Assembly: GCF_003966145.1 (NCBI RefSeq)
Contig: NZ_RXNR01000032.1
Location: 1 to 46,622 of the forward strand
DNA: 46,622 nucleotides
Direction of reading: 5' to 3'
Source of the DNA: Lysinibacillus telephonicus
GTDB lineage: Bacteria; Bacillota; Bacilli; Bacillales_A; Planococcaceae
In this document: positions 33,465-41,530 of the stretch, one piece after another
Layout: each line of letters begins with the position of its first letter
How positions within the stretch are numbered: position 1 is the first letter of the stretch
The notes under the pieces: generated by a model
What the model was told of the DNA's origin: nothing
The model's database searches: none
What the model saw: the letters and a program-made list of their open reading frames with translations, nothing else
Position numbers and translations under genes: made by a program

Positions 33465-34937
33465 ATGGAAAAAAACTCTTTAATAACAAAAGATATAGTC
33501 CCTACACTAAAAAAAGATCGAATTATTAGTGGGTTTGGGTTTTTAAATATTTGGGTCGGTATGGCTGTAATCATTGCGACATTCCAAATTGGTGCAAACG
33601 GGATTGAATCAATGTCATTATGGAAACTAGCCGGGGCAATTTTCATTGCTAATCTATTAATAGCTATCGTTGCCAGTCTAACAGGAGATATTGGTGTAGA
33701 ACACGGACTATCATTTTCTGCATATTTACGTGCTCCTTTTGGAATTACAGGTGTACAATTCCCTTCTCTAAGTAAAGGGGTAGTAGCTTGTATTTGGTTT
33801 GGTATACAAACCTATTTAGGATCTACAGCTATAAATTATATATTTGCAAGCATCACTGGCTTTGACTCATGGTTCTTATGGTATGTAGTCTTTGCAGCAG
33901 TACAAATAATTAATACAGCTGCAGGAATTAAGGCTGTAGACCGTTTTGCAGTAATAGCAGCTCCATGCATTATTTTAATTTCAATCTGGATATTCTTCCA
34001 AATTAACGGTATTGCAAAAGAGGCGAATCTAAATATTTTCACTTACGAAGGTACATCTAATCAAACAACATGGATGTATATTATGGCTGCCAACATGGGT
34101 TTCTGGTCCTTGTTAGCAGTTGATATACCAAATATTACACGTTATTTGAAAGCACCAACTAATGAGAAAAGATGGTTTAAACGAAACAAAAACAGCTATA
34201 TTCCACATCTATTAGCATTGCCAACAGTCCAAACTTTCATGGGGGTTATTGGAGCAGTAAGTTTCTTAGCAACAGGTAATTGGAATCCTATAGAAGTAGT
34301 ACAAGAAATTGCAACAGGTTGGTTAATGGTTGTAATTTTATTGATGGTTGTTTTAGCTCAGTGGTCTACAAACTCAGCTGCAAACCTAATTCCAGCTTCA
34401 TTAACATTTGTTAATGCTGGTGCTAAATGGAATTTCTCTTATGCATGGGGAATTGTTTTAGCTGGTGTTATCGGAACGTTATTCCAACCTTGGGCTATCT
34501 TAGATCAATTATCCAACTTCTTGGGATATTATGGTGCAACAATGTCGGCATTAGCTGGTGTTATGATTTGTGATTATTATATTATTCGTAAACGTCGTTT
34601 AAATGTAAAAGATTTATATAATCCAAAAGGTCAATATCGTTATAATAAAGGAATTAACTGGGCTGGCATGATTTCTTGGTTAGTAGCAAGTGCTGTTGCT
34701 ATCTATTTCTTAGAATATATGTACCTAGTAGGATTCCCATTAGCAGTAGTACTATACTATAGTCTTATGAAATTCTGGTATTTAGAGAAATACCCCCAAG
34801 CAGAAGTTGAATCTAATTTCTCTGATGACTACTTAGGTACTTCTGCTAATCGCGATTGGATTATCATTAATGATTTAAGAAAAGAAGAAACAACAGAAAC
34901 AGTAAATGAAGATAACATTCTAGTATCTAAATATTAG
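33465..34937 (+). CDS. NCS1-family nucleobase/hydantoin/allantoin permease
   Basis: The 490-residue integral membrane protein has 12 predicted helices and NCS1 (Mhp1/PucI/CodB-like) features: SGFGFLNIWVGMAVIIATF in helix 1, ARG-equivalent segment LSFSAYLRAPFG, GNFIQ-type PFGITGVQFPSL, and the long NPKGQYRYNKGINWAGM segment. NCS1 transporters carry purines, pyrimidines, hydantoins or allantoin with Na+ or H+. It is 15 bp after the amidase gene and so likely imports the pathway substrate. Confidence 0.9.
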   Translation: MEKNSLITKDIVPTLKKDRIISGFGFLNIWVGMAVIIATFQIGANGIESMSLWKLAGAIFIANLLIAIVASLTGDIGVEHGLSFSAYLRAPFGITGVQFPSLSKGVVACIWFGIQTYLGSTAINYIFASITGFDSWFLWYVVFAAVQIINTAAGIKAVDRFAVIAAPCIILISIWIFFQINGIAKEANLNIFTYEGTSNQTTWMYIMAANMGFWSLLAVDIPNITRYLKAPTNEKRWFKRNKNSYIPHLLALPTVQTFMGVIGAVSFLATGNWNPIEVVQEIATGWLMVVILLMVVLAQWSTNSAANLIPASLTFVNAGAKWNFSYAWGIVLAGVIGTLFQPWAILDQLSNFLGYYGATMSALAGVMICDYYIIRKRRLNVKDLYNPKGQYRYNKGINWAGMISWLVASAVAIYFLEYMYLVGFPLAVVLYYSLMKFWYLEKYPQAEVESNFSDDYLGTSANRDWIIINDLRKEETTETVNEDNILVSKY

Positions 34938-34968
34938 TGTAATATAAATTAACTTTAGGAGGGGTTAG

Positions 34969-35721
34969 ATGCGTCTAGAAGGTAAAGTTGCTATCATAAC
35001 TGGTGCAAATAGAGGAATCGGAAAAGAAATTGCATTAGCTTATGCTCGAGAAGGTGCTCATTTAATTTTAAACACTTTTCAATTAACTAATGAAGAGCAG
35101 CAATTAGTAGAAGAACAATTTAGTGCATTTAATCAAAAAACTATTCTAATAGACGGTGATATTACAAACCAATCAACCATTAATAAGCTAACTAGTACTG
35201 CTTTAGAAGAGTTTGGAAAAATTGATATTTTAGTTAACAACGCAGGCATCCTAACACAAGCACTCATTCAGGATATGACCGAAGATACCTGGGATGAAAT
35301 GATTAATTTAGATTTAAAATCTGTTTTTTTAACTACACGTTCTGTAGTGAATCAAATGATTAAACAAAAATCTGGAAGAATTATTAATATTGCCTCTCAA
35401 ATCGGGCAAAAAGGTGGATATGAATTAAGCCATTATGCAGCGGCAAAGGCTGGTGTAATAGGATTTACTAAATCTATAGCTATTGAATTGGGTCGATACG
35501 GCATTACAGCTAACTGCATTGCACCGGGTCCAATAGAAACTGAACTAGTAGCCGGAATCGACGAAAGTTGGAAAAAAAATAAAAAAGCAGAGCTTGCTCT
35601 CCCACGCTTTGGACAAACATACGAAGTTGCTCCAACAGCTGTCTTTTTAGCTGCTGAACCGGATGGAAATATTTACACTGGTCAAACACTTGGACCAAAT
35701 TGTGGAGATGTAATGCTTTAA
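34969..35721 (+). CDS. Short-chain dehydrogenase/reductase
   Basis: The 250-residue SDR has TGANRGIGKE, NNAG, an ASQIG serine motif, YAAAK and the C-terminal TGQTLGPNCG. Overall it is FabG-like. The normal C-terminal D-GG is altered to P-CG. It is the last gene of the operon and is preceded by AGGAGG. The substrate is unknown; it may oxidise a hydroxyacid or hydroxyamide intermediate. Confidence 0.85.
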   Translation: MRLEGKVAIITGANRGIGKEIALAYAREGAHLILNTFQLTNEEQQLVEEQFSAFNQKTILIDGDITNQSTINKLTSTALEEFGKIDILVNNAGILTQALIQDMTEDTWDEMINLDLKSVFLTTRSVVNQMIKQKSGRIINIASQIGQKGGYELSHYAAAKAGVIGFTKSIAIELGRYGITANCIAPGPIETELVAGIDESWKKNKKAELALPRFGQTYEVAPTAVFLAAEPDGNIYTGQTLGPNCGDVML

Positions 35722-35886
35722 CACCTATAAAGATATATCAATACTTAAAAAAAAGCTCTTTTGGAGCAATAGCAAAACAGTTTTCGAGTCAACTGTTTCA
35801 AACAAAAAGTAAGCAGTCTCATCATAATGTTTTGAATAATTGAAGCTATATAACCTAACCTAATTCATCTTTTATAATCATAATAA

Positions 35887-35915
35887 GCATTCGGAATCTT
35901 CCCCATCCCGAATGC
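35887..35915. terminator. Bidirectional terminator between the catabolic locus and ykvI
   Basis: GCATTCGG and CCGAATGC form an 8-bp perfect stem with a 13-nt loop followed by TTTTC on the plus strand. It separates convergent genes. A weaker hairpin with GCTC/GAGC and a T-run on the minus strand lies at about 35746-35767. Confidence 0.65.
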
Positions 35916-35935
35916 TTTTCTAAACTACTATAAAA

Positions 35936-36994
35936 CTATGAAACTACTTCTTTTTTATCTCTACGGATCCACGCAATCACGATTGCAATGATTAATGCAA
36001 AGCCTAGATATCCCATTGTTGAATAAACTTTTCCAACTAATGTCGTAAAGCCGACTAAGCTTGCAATAAACCCGACTAAACCTACAACGACAACTGTTGG
36101 CTTAAATACTTTATGATCTGGTGCAACAAATCGCACGGTAAATGCGTAGAACATCCCTACAGCTGTATTGTACATCATCCCAAGAAGGGCAATGGCCATT
36201 AATACGCCAACTGTTGGATGGATTTGTTTCGCTAGTTCCAGCGTAGGCATATCTACACCATCAACAACATCTAATTTCACAAACATCGTTAAGTTGATTA
36301 AAATGATTAATACCCCTAGCATAACGCCACCTAAAATGCCACCAACACCAGCTACTTTACTATTTCTTTCAGTACCGCCCATTACGATTAAAAGGGCTGC
36401 TCCTGCTGCAATATTATAAGATACATATAGCAATGCACCCATAAACCAGTTGGAAGCTGCACTTGCTTGATTTTGAGCAATTGTATTTGCCTCTGAAATC
36501 GAAATATCCATCGTAAATAAAGAGTAGATTAAGATAATGAAAATAACGACCATTAAATATGGGGTAATAATTGCGATTAAGTTTAATATATTTTTTAAAT
36601 TTAATAAAAGTGTTCCAATAGTTAATGCAACCATAATAATGCTTCCTACCATTGGACTGATCCCAAACATTTGATTAAATGTAGAGCCTGCCCCTGCAAA
36701 CATTACGACTGCCACTCCAAATAGGAAGAATGTAATAAGGAAGTCCAACACTGCCCCAATATATCGACCACCAATATAGTAAATAACCCCTTTATGTGAT
36801 GCTGTTTGCAGTTTTGAACCGAGCTGTGCCAACGTCATTCCTAAAAAAGCAAAGGCGATTGTTGCAACGATTCCGCCCACAATACCCATAATTCCAAAGC
36901 TCGTAAAGTACTGCATAATTTCTTGACCTGATGCAAAGCCAGCTCCAACAATCAGTCCGACAAATGCACCACCAATTTGTAAACTTTTCTTCAT
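35936..36994 (-). CDS. YkvI-family transporter-like membrane protein
   Basis: The 352-residue protein has about ten membrane helices. It opens with GGAFVGLIVGAGFASGQEIMQYF, the hallmark of the YkvI family, which is related to APC/LeuT-fold transporters. Other conserved points are GMTLAQLGSKL and MMYNTAVGMFYAFTVRF. It lies 220 bp beyond the racemase operon in the same direction and might transport an amino acid for it. Direct evidence is lacking. Confidence 0.82.
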   Translation of the reverse strand: MKKSLQIGGAFVGLIVGAGFASGQEIMQYFTSFGIMGIVGGIVATIAFAFLGMTLAQLGSKLQTASHKGVIYYIGGRYIGAVLDFLITFFLFGVAVVMFAGAGSTFNQMFGISPMVGSIIMVALTIGTLLLNLKNILNLIAIITPYLMVVIFIILIYSLFTMDISISEANTIAQNQASAASNWFMGALLYVSYNIAAGAALLIVMGGTERNSKVAGVGGILGGVMLGVLIILINLTMFVKLDVVDGVDMPTLELAKQIHPTVGVLMAIALLGMMYNTAVGMFYAFTVRFVAPDHKVFKPTVVVVGLVGFIASLVGFTTLVGKVYSTMGYLGFALIIAIVIAWIRRDKKEVVS

Positions 36995-37077
36995 AAATTC
37001 ACCTGCTATATTTTTTATTTAAATAATTTAAAAATTCTGACAAAATAAGCGTCGATTTTCCCTTAAGCATCTTTATC

Positions 37078-37112
37078 TACATTCATTGGAGGTTTAACCT
37101 CCAATGAATGTA
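37078..37112. repeat. 35-bp perfect odd palindrome
   Basis: Arms of 17 bp (beginning TACATTCATTGGAGGTT) are exact reverse complements around a single central T. There is no T-run, so it is not a standard terminator. It lies between the racemase stop and ykvI and could be a cruciform or an operator. Confidence 0.8.
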
Positions 37113-37125
37113 ATGAATGAACTCA

Positions 37126-37203
37126 GACTAAGAACGCCACGCGGTTACTCGTCGCAAAACTACTTTTGTGGCAACGTATGAGTGACCAACATCGTGTTGG
37201 TCC
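37126..37203. other. GC-rich structured intergenic element
   Basis: This segment is clearly richer in G and C than its flanks. It contains the hairpins TCGCAAAA/TTTTGTGGC (about 37150-37172) and GACCAAC/GTTGGTC (about 37182-37202). It lies downstream of the racemase operon, but the hairpins are not followed by T-runs. It may be a copy of a dispersed repeat. Confidence 0.5.
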
Positions 37204-37216
37204 TAAGGAAACTTCA

Positions 37217-38323
37217 TTATTTATATGTCTTCTTATCAACCGTATAAGATTCAATTGTTTCTACGTTTACTTTGTAGCCGATACCCGCTGTTTGCGGTAC
37301 ATGAATATAGCCGTTTTCTGCAACAACTTCCGGCTCGATAATATCTTTTTCCCAGTAGCGGTTAGAACTTGCTGTATCTCCAGGCAAAATAAAGTTTGAT
37401 AATGTAGTTAATGCAACATTATGTGCACGTCCAATGCCTGACTCAAGCATACCGCCGCACCATACAGGAATACCTTTAGACTCGCAGTAGTCATGGATTT
37501 TCTTTGCCTCTGTTAAACCACCAACACGACCAATTTTAATATTGATAATTTTCGTTGCACCAAGCTCTACTGCTTTACGCGCATCCTCAAGAGAGTGGAT
37601 GCTCTCGTCTAAGCAAATTGGCGTTGTCATTTGTTTTTGCAAAATTGCATGGTCAATAATGTCGTCAGATGCTAAAGGCTGTTCAACCATCGTTAAGTTA
37701 AATTCATCTAATTGCTTTAATAGTTCTGCATCTTCAAGTCTGTAAGCTGAGTTTGCATCCGCCATAATAGCAACATCCGGGAATTTTTCACGCAATGTAC
37801 GCATAACTTCTATATCCCAGCCTGGCTTAATTTTTACTTTAATGCGTTTATAGCCTTCTTTTACATACTCATCTACAAGAGCTACTAAATCATCGATGCT
37901 CTTTTGAATACCAATACTAATTCCTACTTCGATTTTGTCTTTTGTGCCGCCAAGTGCAGATGCCAACGATTGATTCGTTTGTTGTGCATAAATGTCCCAA
38001 ACAGCACCTTCAATTGTTGATTTCGCCATATTATTTTTGCGGATTGGCTCAAAAATTTCATTTACTTCATCTGGATGGGAAATTTCTTTATTTAAAATGA
38101 GTGGGATTAAAAAGTCCTCCAACATATGCCAGTTCGTTTTTAAAGTTTCTTCATTGTACCAAGGTGCGTGGAATGCAACCGATTCCCCCCAGCCAACTGT
38201 ACCGTCTTCATCCTTAGCTTCTAGAAGTAAAAAATCTTTATTTGTAAATGTACCAAAGCTTGTTGTGAACGGTGCTTTTAACTTCATTTGTAAATGACGA
38301 ATTGTAATTTCAGTAATTTTCAT
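37217..38323 (-). CDS. N-acylamino acid racemase / o-succinylbenzoate synthase-type enolase superfamily enzyme
   Basis: The 368-residue enolase-superfamily protein has the catalytic lysines Lys164 in [11 protein letters not shown] and Lys263, and metal ligands Asp189 (MADAN), Glu214 (VEQPL) and Asp239 (CLDES). These positions correspond to those of characterised N-acylamino acid racemases. The family is bifunctional with MenC, but no menaquinone gene is near. The M20 deacylase and GNAT acyltransferase in the same operon point to the N-succinylamino acid racemase role. Its ATG at 38323 lies one base after the GNAT stop region, with GGAGGG inside the upstream gene. Confidence 0.88.
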   Translation of the reverse strand: MKITEITIRHLQMKLKAPFTTSFGTFTNKDFLLLEAKDEDGTVGWGESVAFHAPWYNEETLKTNWHMLEDFLIPLILNKEISHPDEVNEIFEPIRKNNMAKSTIEGAVWDIYAQQTNQSLASALGGTKDKIEVGISIGIQKSIDDLVALVDEYVKEGYKRIKVKIKPGWDIEVMRTLREKFPDVAIMADANSAYRLEDAELLKQLDEFNLTMVEQPLASDDIIDHAILQKQMTTPICLDESIHSLEDARKAVELGATKIINIKIGRVGGLTEAKKIHDYCESKGIPVWCGGMLESGIGRAHNVALTTLSNFILPGDTASSNRYWEKDIIEPEVVAENGYIHVPQTAGIGYKVNVETIESYTVDKKTYK

Positions 38324-38324
38324 A

Positions 38325-39134
38325 TTAGTACCCTCCAAGTGCTAATGTATCTTTCTTAACAAAAATATAGTCGTTCCAATGTTCGTTCTTTTGAATTCGT
38401 ACGGCCGTGAAGCCTGCAGCAAATACTGCTTGGAATACTTTACGCGATTCCATTCGCCAATGCACCGCATGTTCCTGACTTGTTGCTTTTACGCTTTGAA
38501 AATCCAAAGGTACAGGCAATGAATACGCGTCCGCAGTTAAGTTTTCAAGTGCTGCTATTTTTAAAGTTGGTAAACCCGCTTCATCGAAAATGATTTCACC
38601 GAGTGGCTGAGGATTTTCAATAATTGGTTCAATTTGCTTTTCAACATACTCGCTTGTTAAATGCCAATGTACTTCAAAGCGGTCAGATGGCAACCCTTTA
38701 TTGAAGCCATCCTGCATTTCTCCGTAGCAATTTTCGATATATGTATGACAAATGCCGTTCAGTTTTGTCAGATTTAAGTAGCCGTTGCGAGTTTCCAGCG
38801 GATCATATGTCCAATGCATGCTGTTATAGCCTTTTGCAATAGCAATTTCACGCTGTGCTTGCTTTAACTGTTCGCCTATTCTCTGTGACCTGTAAGCTTC
38901 ATCGATTCCAAGCATATGTGAACATAGGTAGACTTTGCCGTTTTTAAATCCTGTAAAACCGTAGCTAAAACCAACTAGCTTTTCGCCATCGTAGGCCCCA
39001 ACCATAATGCCGCCATTTTTCACAGCTGTTAAAGTTTGGTGAGTTGGAATAGGTTCAATACCCCATACTTGTTTTTCAAGCTGTTGAACTTGTTCCATTT
39101 CTTCTATTGTTGTTAATTCTTTAATCACTATCAT
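38325..39134 (-). CDS. GNAT-family acyltransferase, probable N-succinyl/acyl transferase for D-amino acids
   Basis: The 269-residue protein begins with a GNAT domain ([36 protein letters not shown] for acyl-CoA binding) and continues with a long C-terminal extension, as in COG3375-type acyltransferases. In the known Geobacillus D-to-L amino-acid pathway a GNAT protein succinylates the D-amino acid before racemisation. It is translationally close-packed with the racemase and the M20 deacylase. Confidence 0.85.
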   Translation of the reverse strand: MIVIKELTTIEEMEQVQQLEKQVWGIEPIPTHQTLTAVKNGGIMVGAYDGEKLVGFSYGFTGFKNGKVYLCSHMLGIDEAYRSQRIGEQLKQAQREIAIAKGYNSMHWTYDPLETRNGYLNLTKLNGICHTYIENCYGEMQDGFNKGLPSDRFEVHWHLTSEYVEKQIEPIIENPQPLGEIIFDEAGLPTLKIAALENLTADAYSLPVPLDFQSVKATSQEHAVHWRMESRKVFQAVFAAGFTAVRIQKNEHWNDYIFVKKDTLALGGY

Positions 39135-39136
39135 GT

Positions 39137-40267
39137 TTAATCTCTTCTTTCTACTTGCTGTAATGCAATAAGGAGTGCTCTAGTAATAATGCGCACCCCA
39201 ACAGGCAACTGCTGTCTGTTAAAAGTCATTTGTGGATGATGAAGTCCTGGTGTAACGCCGCATCCGAGACCAAGCATAGTCGTTTTTAAATGTGGTCTTG
39301 AATAGGAATAGAAATGGAAATCCTCTCCCCCTGGCGTAATAACATCAGATGCACAATGTTCCTGGCCGACCGTTTCAATAATCGCCTGCTTCATTATCGC
39401 TTTTGCATCATTATGAACTTGAGCAGCGACAATATGTGCATCTACATTAGTTGAAATCGTTGCGCCATATAATGTGCTCACTGCTTTGACTGCCTTTTCA
39501 AAACCTCTCGTTAAGGCATCCATCGTTTCATTCGTTTGTGCACGTGTATCAATGCTAAATGTTGCAGAGCCTGGAATTATATTTGTAGATGTACCCCCTG
39601 CTTGAAGTTGTGTCATTTTAATTGAACCCGACTCTGCTGGACTAATCCAAATGCGCTTCAAAGCATCAACTAAAGCAGCTGCTACTTCTATTGCATTTAT
39701 TCCTTGTTCAGGCCGTGCACCGTGCGCTTCCACTCCTGTAATCGTGCCTGTAAAGAGCTTTGCAGCACCGTGATATAATGCAGGTGAATGGACGCCATCT
39801 GGGAGCTCTACTAGCGGACGAACATGTACGCCAAATAAATATTCCAATGAATCGACAATCCCTTTTTGAACGATGGCTTTTGCTCCGCCCGCCTTTTCTT
39901 CGGCTGGCTGGAAAATTAGTCGAACAGCTCCTGGCAATGATTCTTTCTTTTCCTTTAGTAAAAGTGCCACACCGATTGCCATTGTCATATGTCCATCGTG
40001 TCCGCATGAGTGATTTGCTTTAAATTCACCATTAACTTCTTGCCATAATGCATCGATATCAGTACGGAATCCAACTTTCGGTACTCCTTCCCCAATATCA
40101 ACGTAGAGGCCTGTCATATCTTCAAAGGTATGCGGCTTAAAACCCTCTTCTTTAAGTAAAGCTGCTAAGTAAGCTGTGGTATTTGTTTCTGCCCAGCTCA
40201 CTTCTGGGTTTGCATGTAAATGCTCAAACACCTTTTGCATACGTTCAATTAATTGTTGTTCTTGCAT
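39137..40267 (-). CDS. M20-family N-acyl-L-amino acid amidohydrolase
   Basis: The 376-residue zinc peptidase-family protein has VGFRTDIDALW, the metal-binding NHSCGHDGHM, FQPAEEKAGGAKA, and PGGEDFHFYS. It cleaves the acyl group from N-acyl-L-amino acids and would make the pathway irreversible. The start is uncertain: ATGs at 40282, 40273 and 40267 are in frame, and the last has the best GGAG spacing (9 bases). It overlaps the RpiR stop, so coupling is likely. Confidence 0.88.
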   Translation of the reverse strand: MQEQQLIERMQKVFEHLHANPEVSWAETNTTAYLAALLKEEGFKPHTFEDMTGLYVDIGEGVPKVGFRTDIDALWQEVNGEFKANHSCGHDGHMTMAIGVALLLKEKKESLPGAVRLIFQPAEEKAGGAKAIVQKGIVDSLEYLFGVHVRPLVELPDGVHSPALYHGAAKLFTGTITGVEAHGARPEQGINAIEVAAALVDALKRIWISPAESGSIKMTQLQAGGTSTNIIPGSATFSIDTRAQTNETMDALTRGFEKAVKAVSTLYGATISTNVDAHIVAAQVHNDAKAIMKQAIIETVGQEHCASDVITPGGEDFHFYSYSRPHLKTTMLGLGCGVTPGLHHPQMTFNRQQLPVGVRIITRALLIALQQVERRD

Positions 40268-40272
40268 ATTCA

Positions 40273-41133
40273 TCAACTCCATCGATTTGCAATAAAACTA
40301 TTTTGGAAATCATCAAATTTTACACGTTGTTGATTATAATACTCTACGTCATGAGACATCATGCCTACTACGAGTGTATTTAAAAATGAAATAAGAGCAG
40401 GCATCATATCAATTGTCGATAACTCGGTTTGCTGCAAAACAAATGATTCATTTGCAAATGCATGAATCGGTGCAACATTTGAATCTGTAATCGCAACTGT
40501 ATAAACACCACGCTTTACGAATTCCTCCGTAATTTGAATAGGCTCCTTATAATAGCGATGCAATGAAATAACGATGGCCAGTGATGTTTCATCTACTTCC
40601 TGTAGTGTTCGAATAAGCATGCCCGTTTCTGTTTGAACAAGCCTCACATTCGGGCGAAGCATATTTAAAGTAAACTGAAACCATTGAGCTGCAAAACTTG
40701 AAGCACCTTCCCCGACTAGATAGATGTTTTTTGCTTCATGAAATTTTTTCGTCGTTTCATGAAATTGATCCAGATCTATTTGTTTAGCAATTCTGACAAT
40801 TTCAGCACTAGTTTGCCCCATCACCTTTTCACAAAGCTGCTGTTCCTTGAAAAGCTCTTCTTTGGATGAAACATAATTTCCTAATGTGCTATTGGTGTTG
40901 TTCTCAAATAAATACATCGTCAGCTCTTTTTGCAGCTGGGCATAGCCATTTAAACCAATGGCATAGCAAAAGCGAATAACGGTCGTTTCACTAGTACCCG
41001 CAAGCTTTCCAACTTCTGCCGCAGAATGAACCCCAACATACGTAGGATTATTTAATACAAAGTTCGCCACCTTTTGCTGCGACTTTGATAACGAATTATA
41101 ATGTTGTTCAATTCTTTCTTTGATTGTTCCCAT
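40273..41133 (-). CDS. RpiR/MurR-family regulator
   Basis: The 286-residue protein has an N-terminal HTH_6 domain (SKSQQKVANFVLNNPTYVGVHSAAEVGKLAGTSETTVIRF split over residues 15-55) and a C-terminal SIS domain (GEGASSFAAQWF about 133; VVISLHRYYKEP). Such regulators usually bind phosphosugars, but here it leads an amino-acid operon, so the ligand may be different. The ATG at 41133 has a poorly placed GGGGAGG upstream. It is first in the M20-GNAT-racemase unit and probably controls it. Confidence 0.88.
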   Translation of the reverse strand: MGTIKERIEQHYNSLSKSQQKVANFVLNNPTYVGVHSAAEVGKLAGTSETTVIRFCYAIGLNGYAQLQKELTMYLFENNTNSTLGNYVSSKEELFKEQQLCEKVMGQTSAEIVRIAKQIDLDQFHETTKKFHEAKNIYLVGEGASSFAAQWFQFTLNMLRPNVRLVQTETGMLIRTLQEVDETSLAIVISLHRYYKEPIQITEEFVKRGVYTVAITDSNVAPIHAFANESFVLQQTELSTIDMMPALISFLNTLVVGMMSHDVEYYNQQRVKFDDFQNSFIANRWS

Positions 41134-41172
41134 ATCGTTTAGAGGAAGCCTCCCCTTTATTTTTAACTATTT

Positions 41173-41188
41173 TGAAGTCTAGGCTTCA
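41173..41188. promoter_or_regulatory. Palindromic operator in the rpiR leader
   Basis: TGAAGTCTAGGCTTCA is symmetrical except for one pair. It lies about 8-23 bp downstream of the predicted start of the rpiR transcript and is a good candidate for autoregulation. Confidence 0.55.
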
Positions 41189-41202
41189 TAAATATATTTA
41201 GT

Positions 41203-41231
41203 AATCTAACACGAATAAAAATGAGATGCAA
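41203..41231 (-). promoter_or_regulatory. Candidate promoter of the rpiR-racemase operon
   Basis: Minus strand TTGCAT (41226-41231) and TAGATT (41203-41208) with a 17-bp spacer. The predicted start near 41196 precedes the palindrome. Confidence 0.5.
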
Positions 41232-41301
41232 GAAGTTTTCTGAAATTTCTTAGTTATTTGTTATTTAGTTTTTTTGCAATTAAGCATGAAAGCATTTTAA
41301 A

Positions 41302-41346
41302 ACAAAAAAAACGTTAATAAGCGAGCAACTTGACTCCATTAATGTT
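41302..41346 (-). terminator. Orphan terminator-like hairpin upstream of the rpiR promoter
   Basis: On the minus strand AACATTAAT, a 19-nt loop and ATTAACGTT are followed by eight T residues. No minus-strand gene lies between it and the divergent yhgE gene, so it may end a small RNA or an antisense transcript. Confidence 0.55.
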
Positions 41347-41530
41347 TTAAGGGAAAATGAAGCCTTTTATTTCGAGCACTTCAAAATACTTTTAACAAAA
41401 ATCTCCTCTCCTCTTTTCCAATCTTACAATCCGAAATAGATCCACGCATTTCTTCAATACTAGGATAAAAAAAGTAAATGACGACAAAATAACTGTATTA
41501 TGAAAATGCATTCTTAAAGGATGATAAAAT

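Noticed and set aside
37166-37399. 77-residue frame antisense to the racemase 3' end
   Set aside because: It overlaps a well-supported gene on the other strand and has no start signal.
37217-38323. Naming the racemase menC
   Set aside because: No menaquinone genes are nearby and the acyltransferase/deacylase context favours N-acylamino acid racemase activity.
41134-41530. T-box or other known riboswitch in the rpiR leader
   Set aside because: No T-box core (GGTGG/CCGCG) or other known aptamer strings are present; only a terminator-like hairpin is seen.
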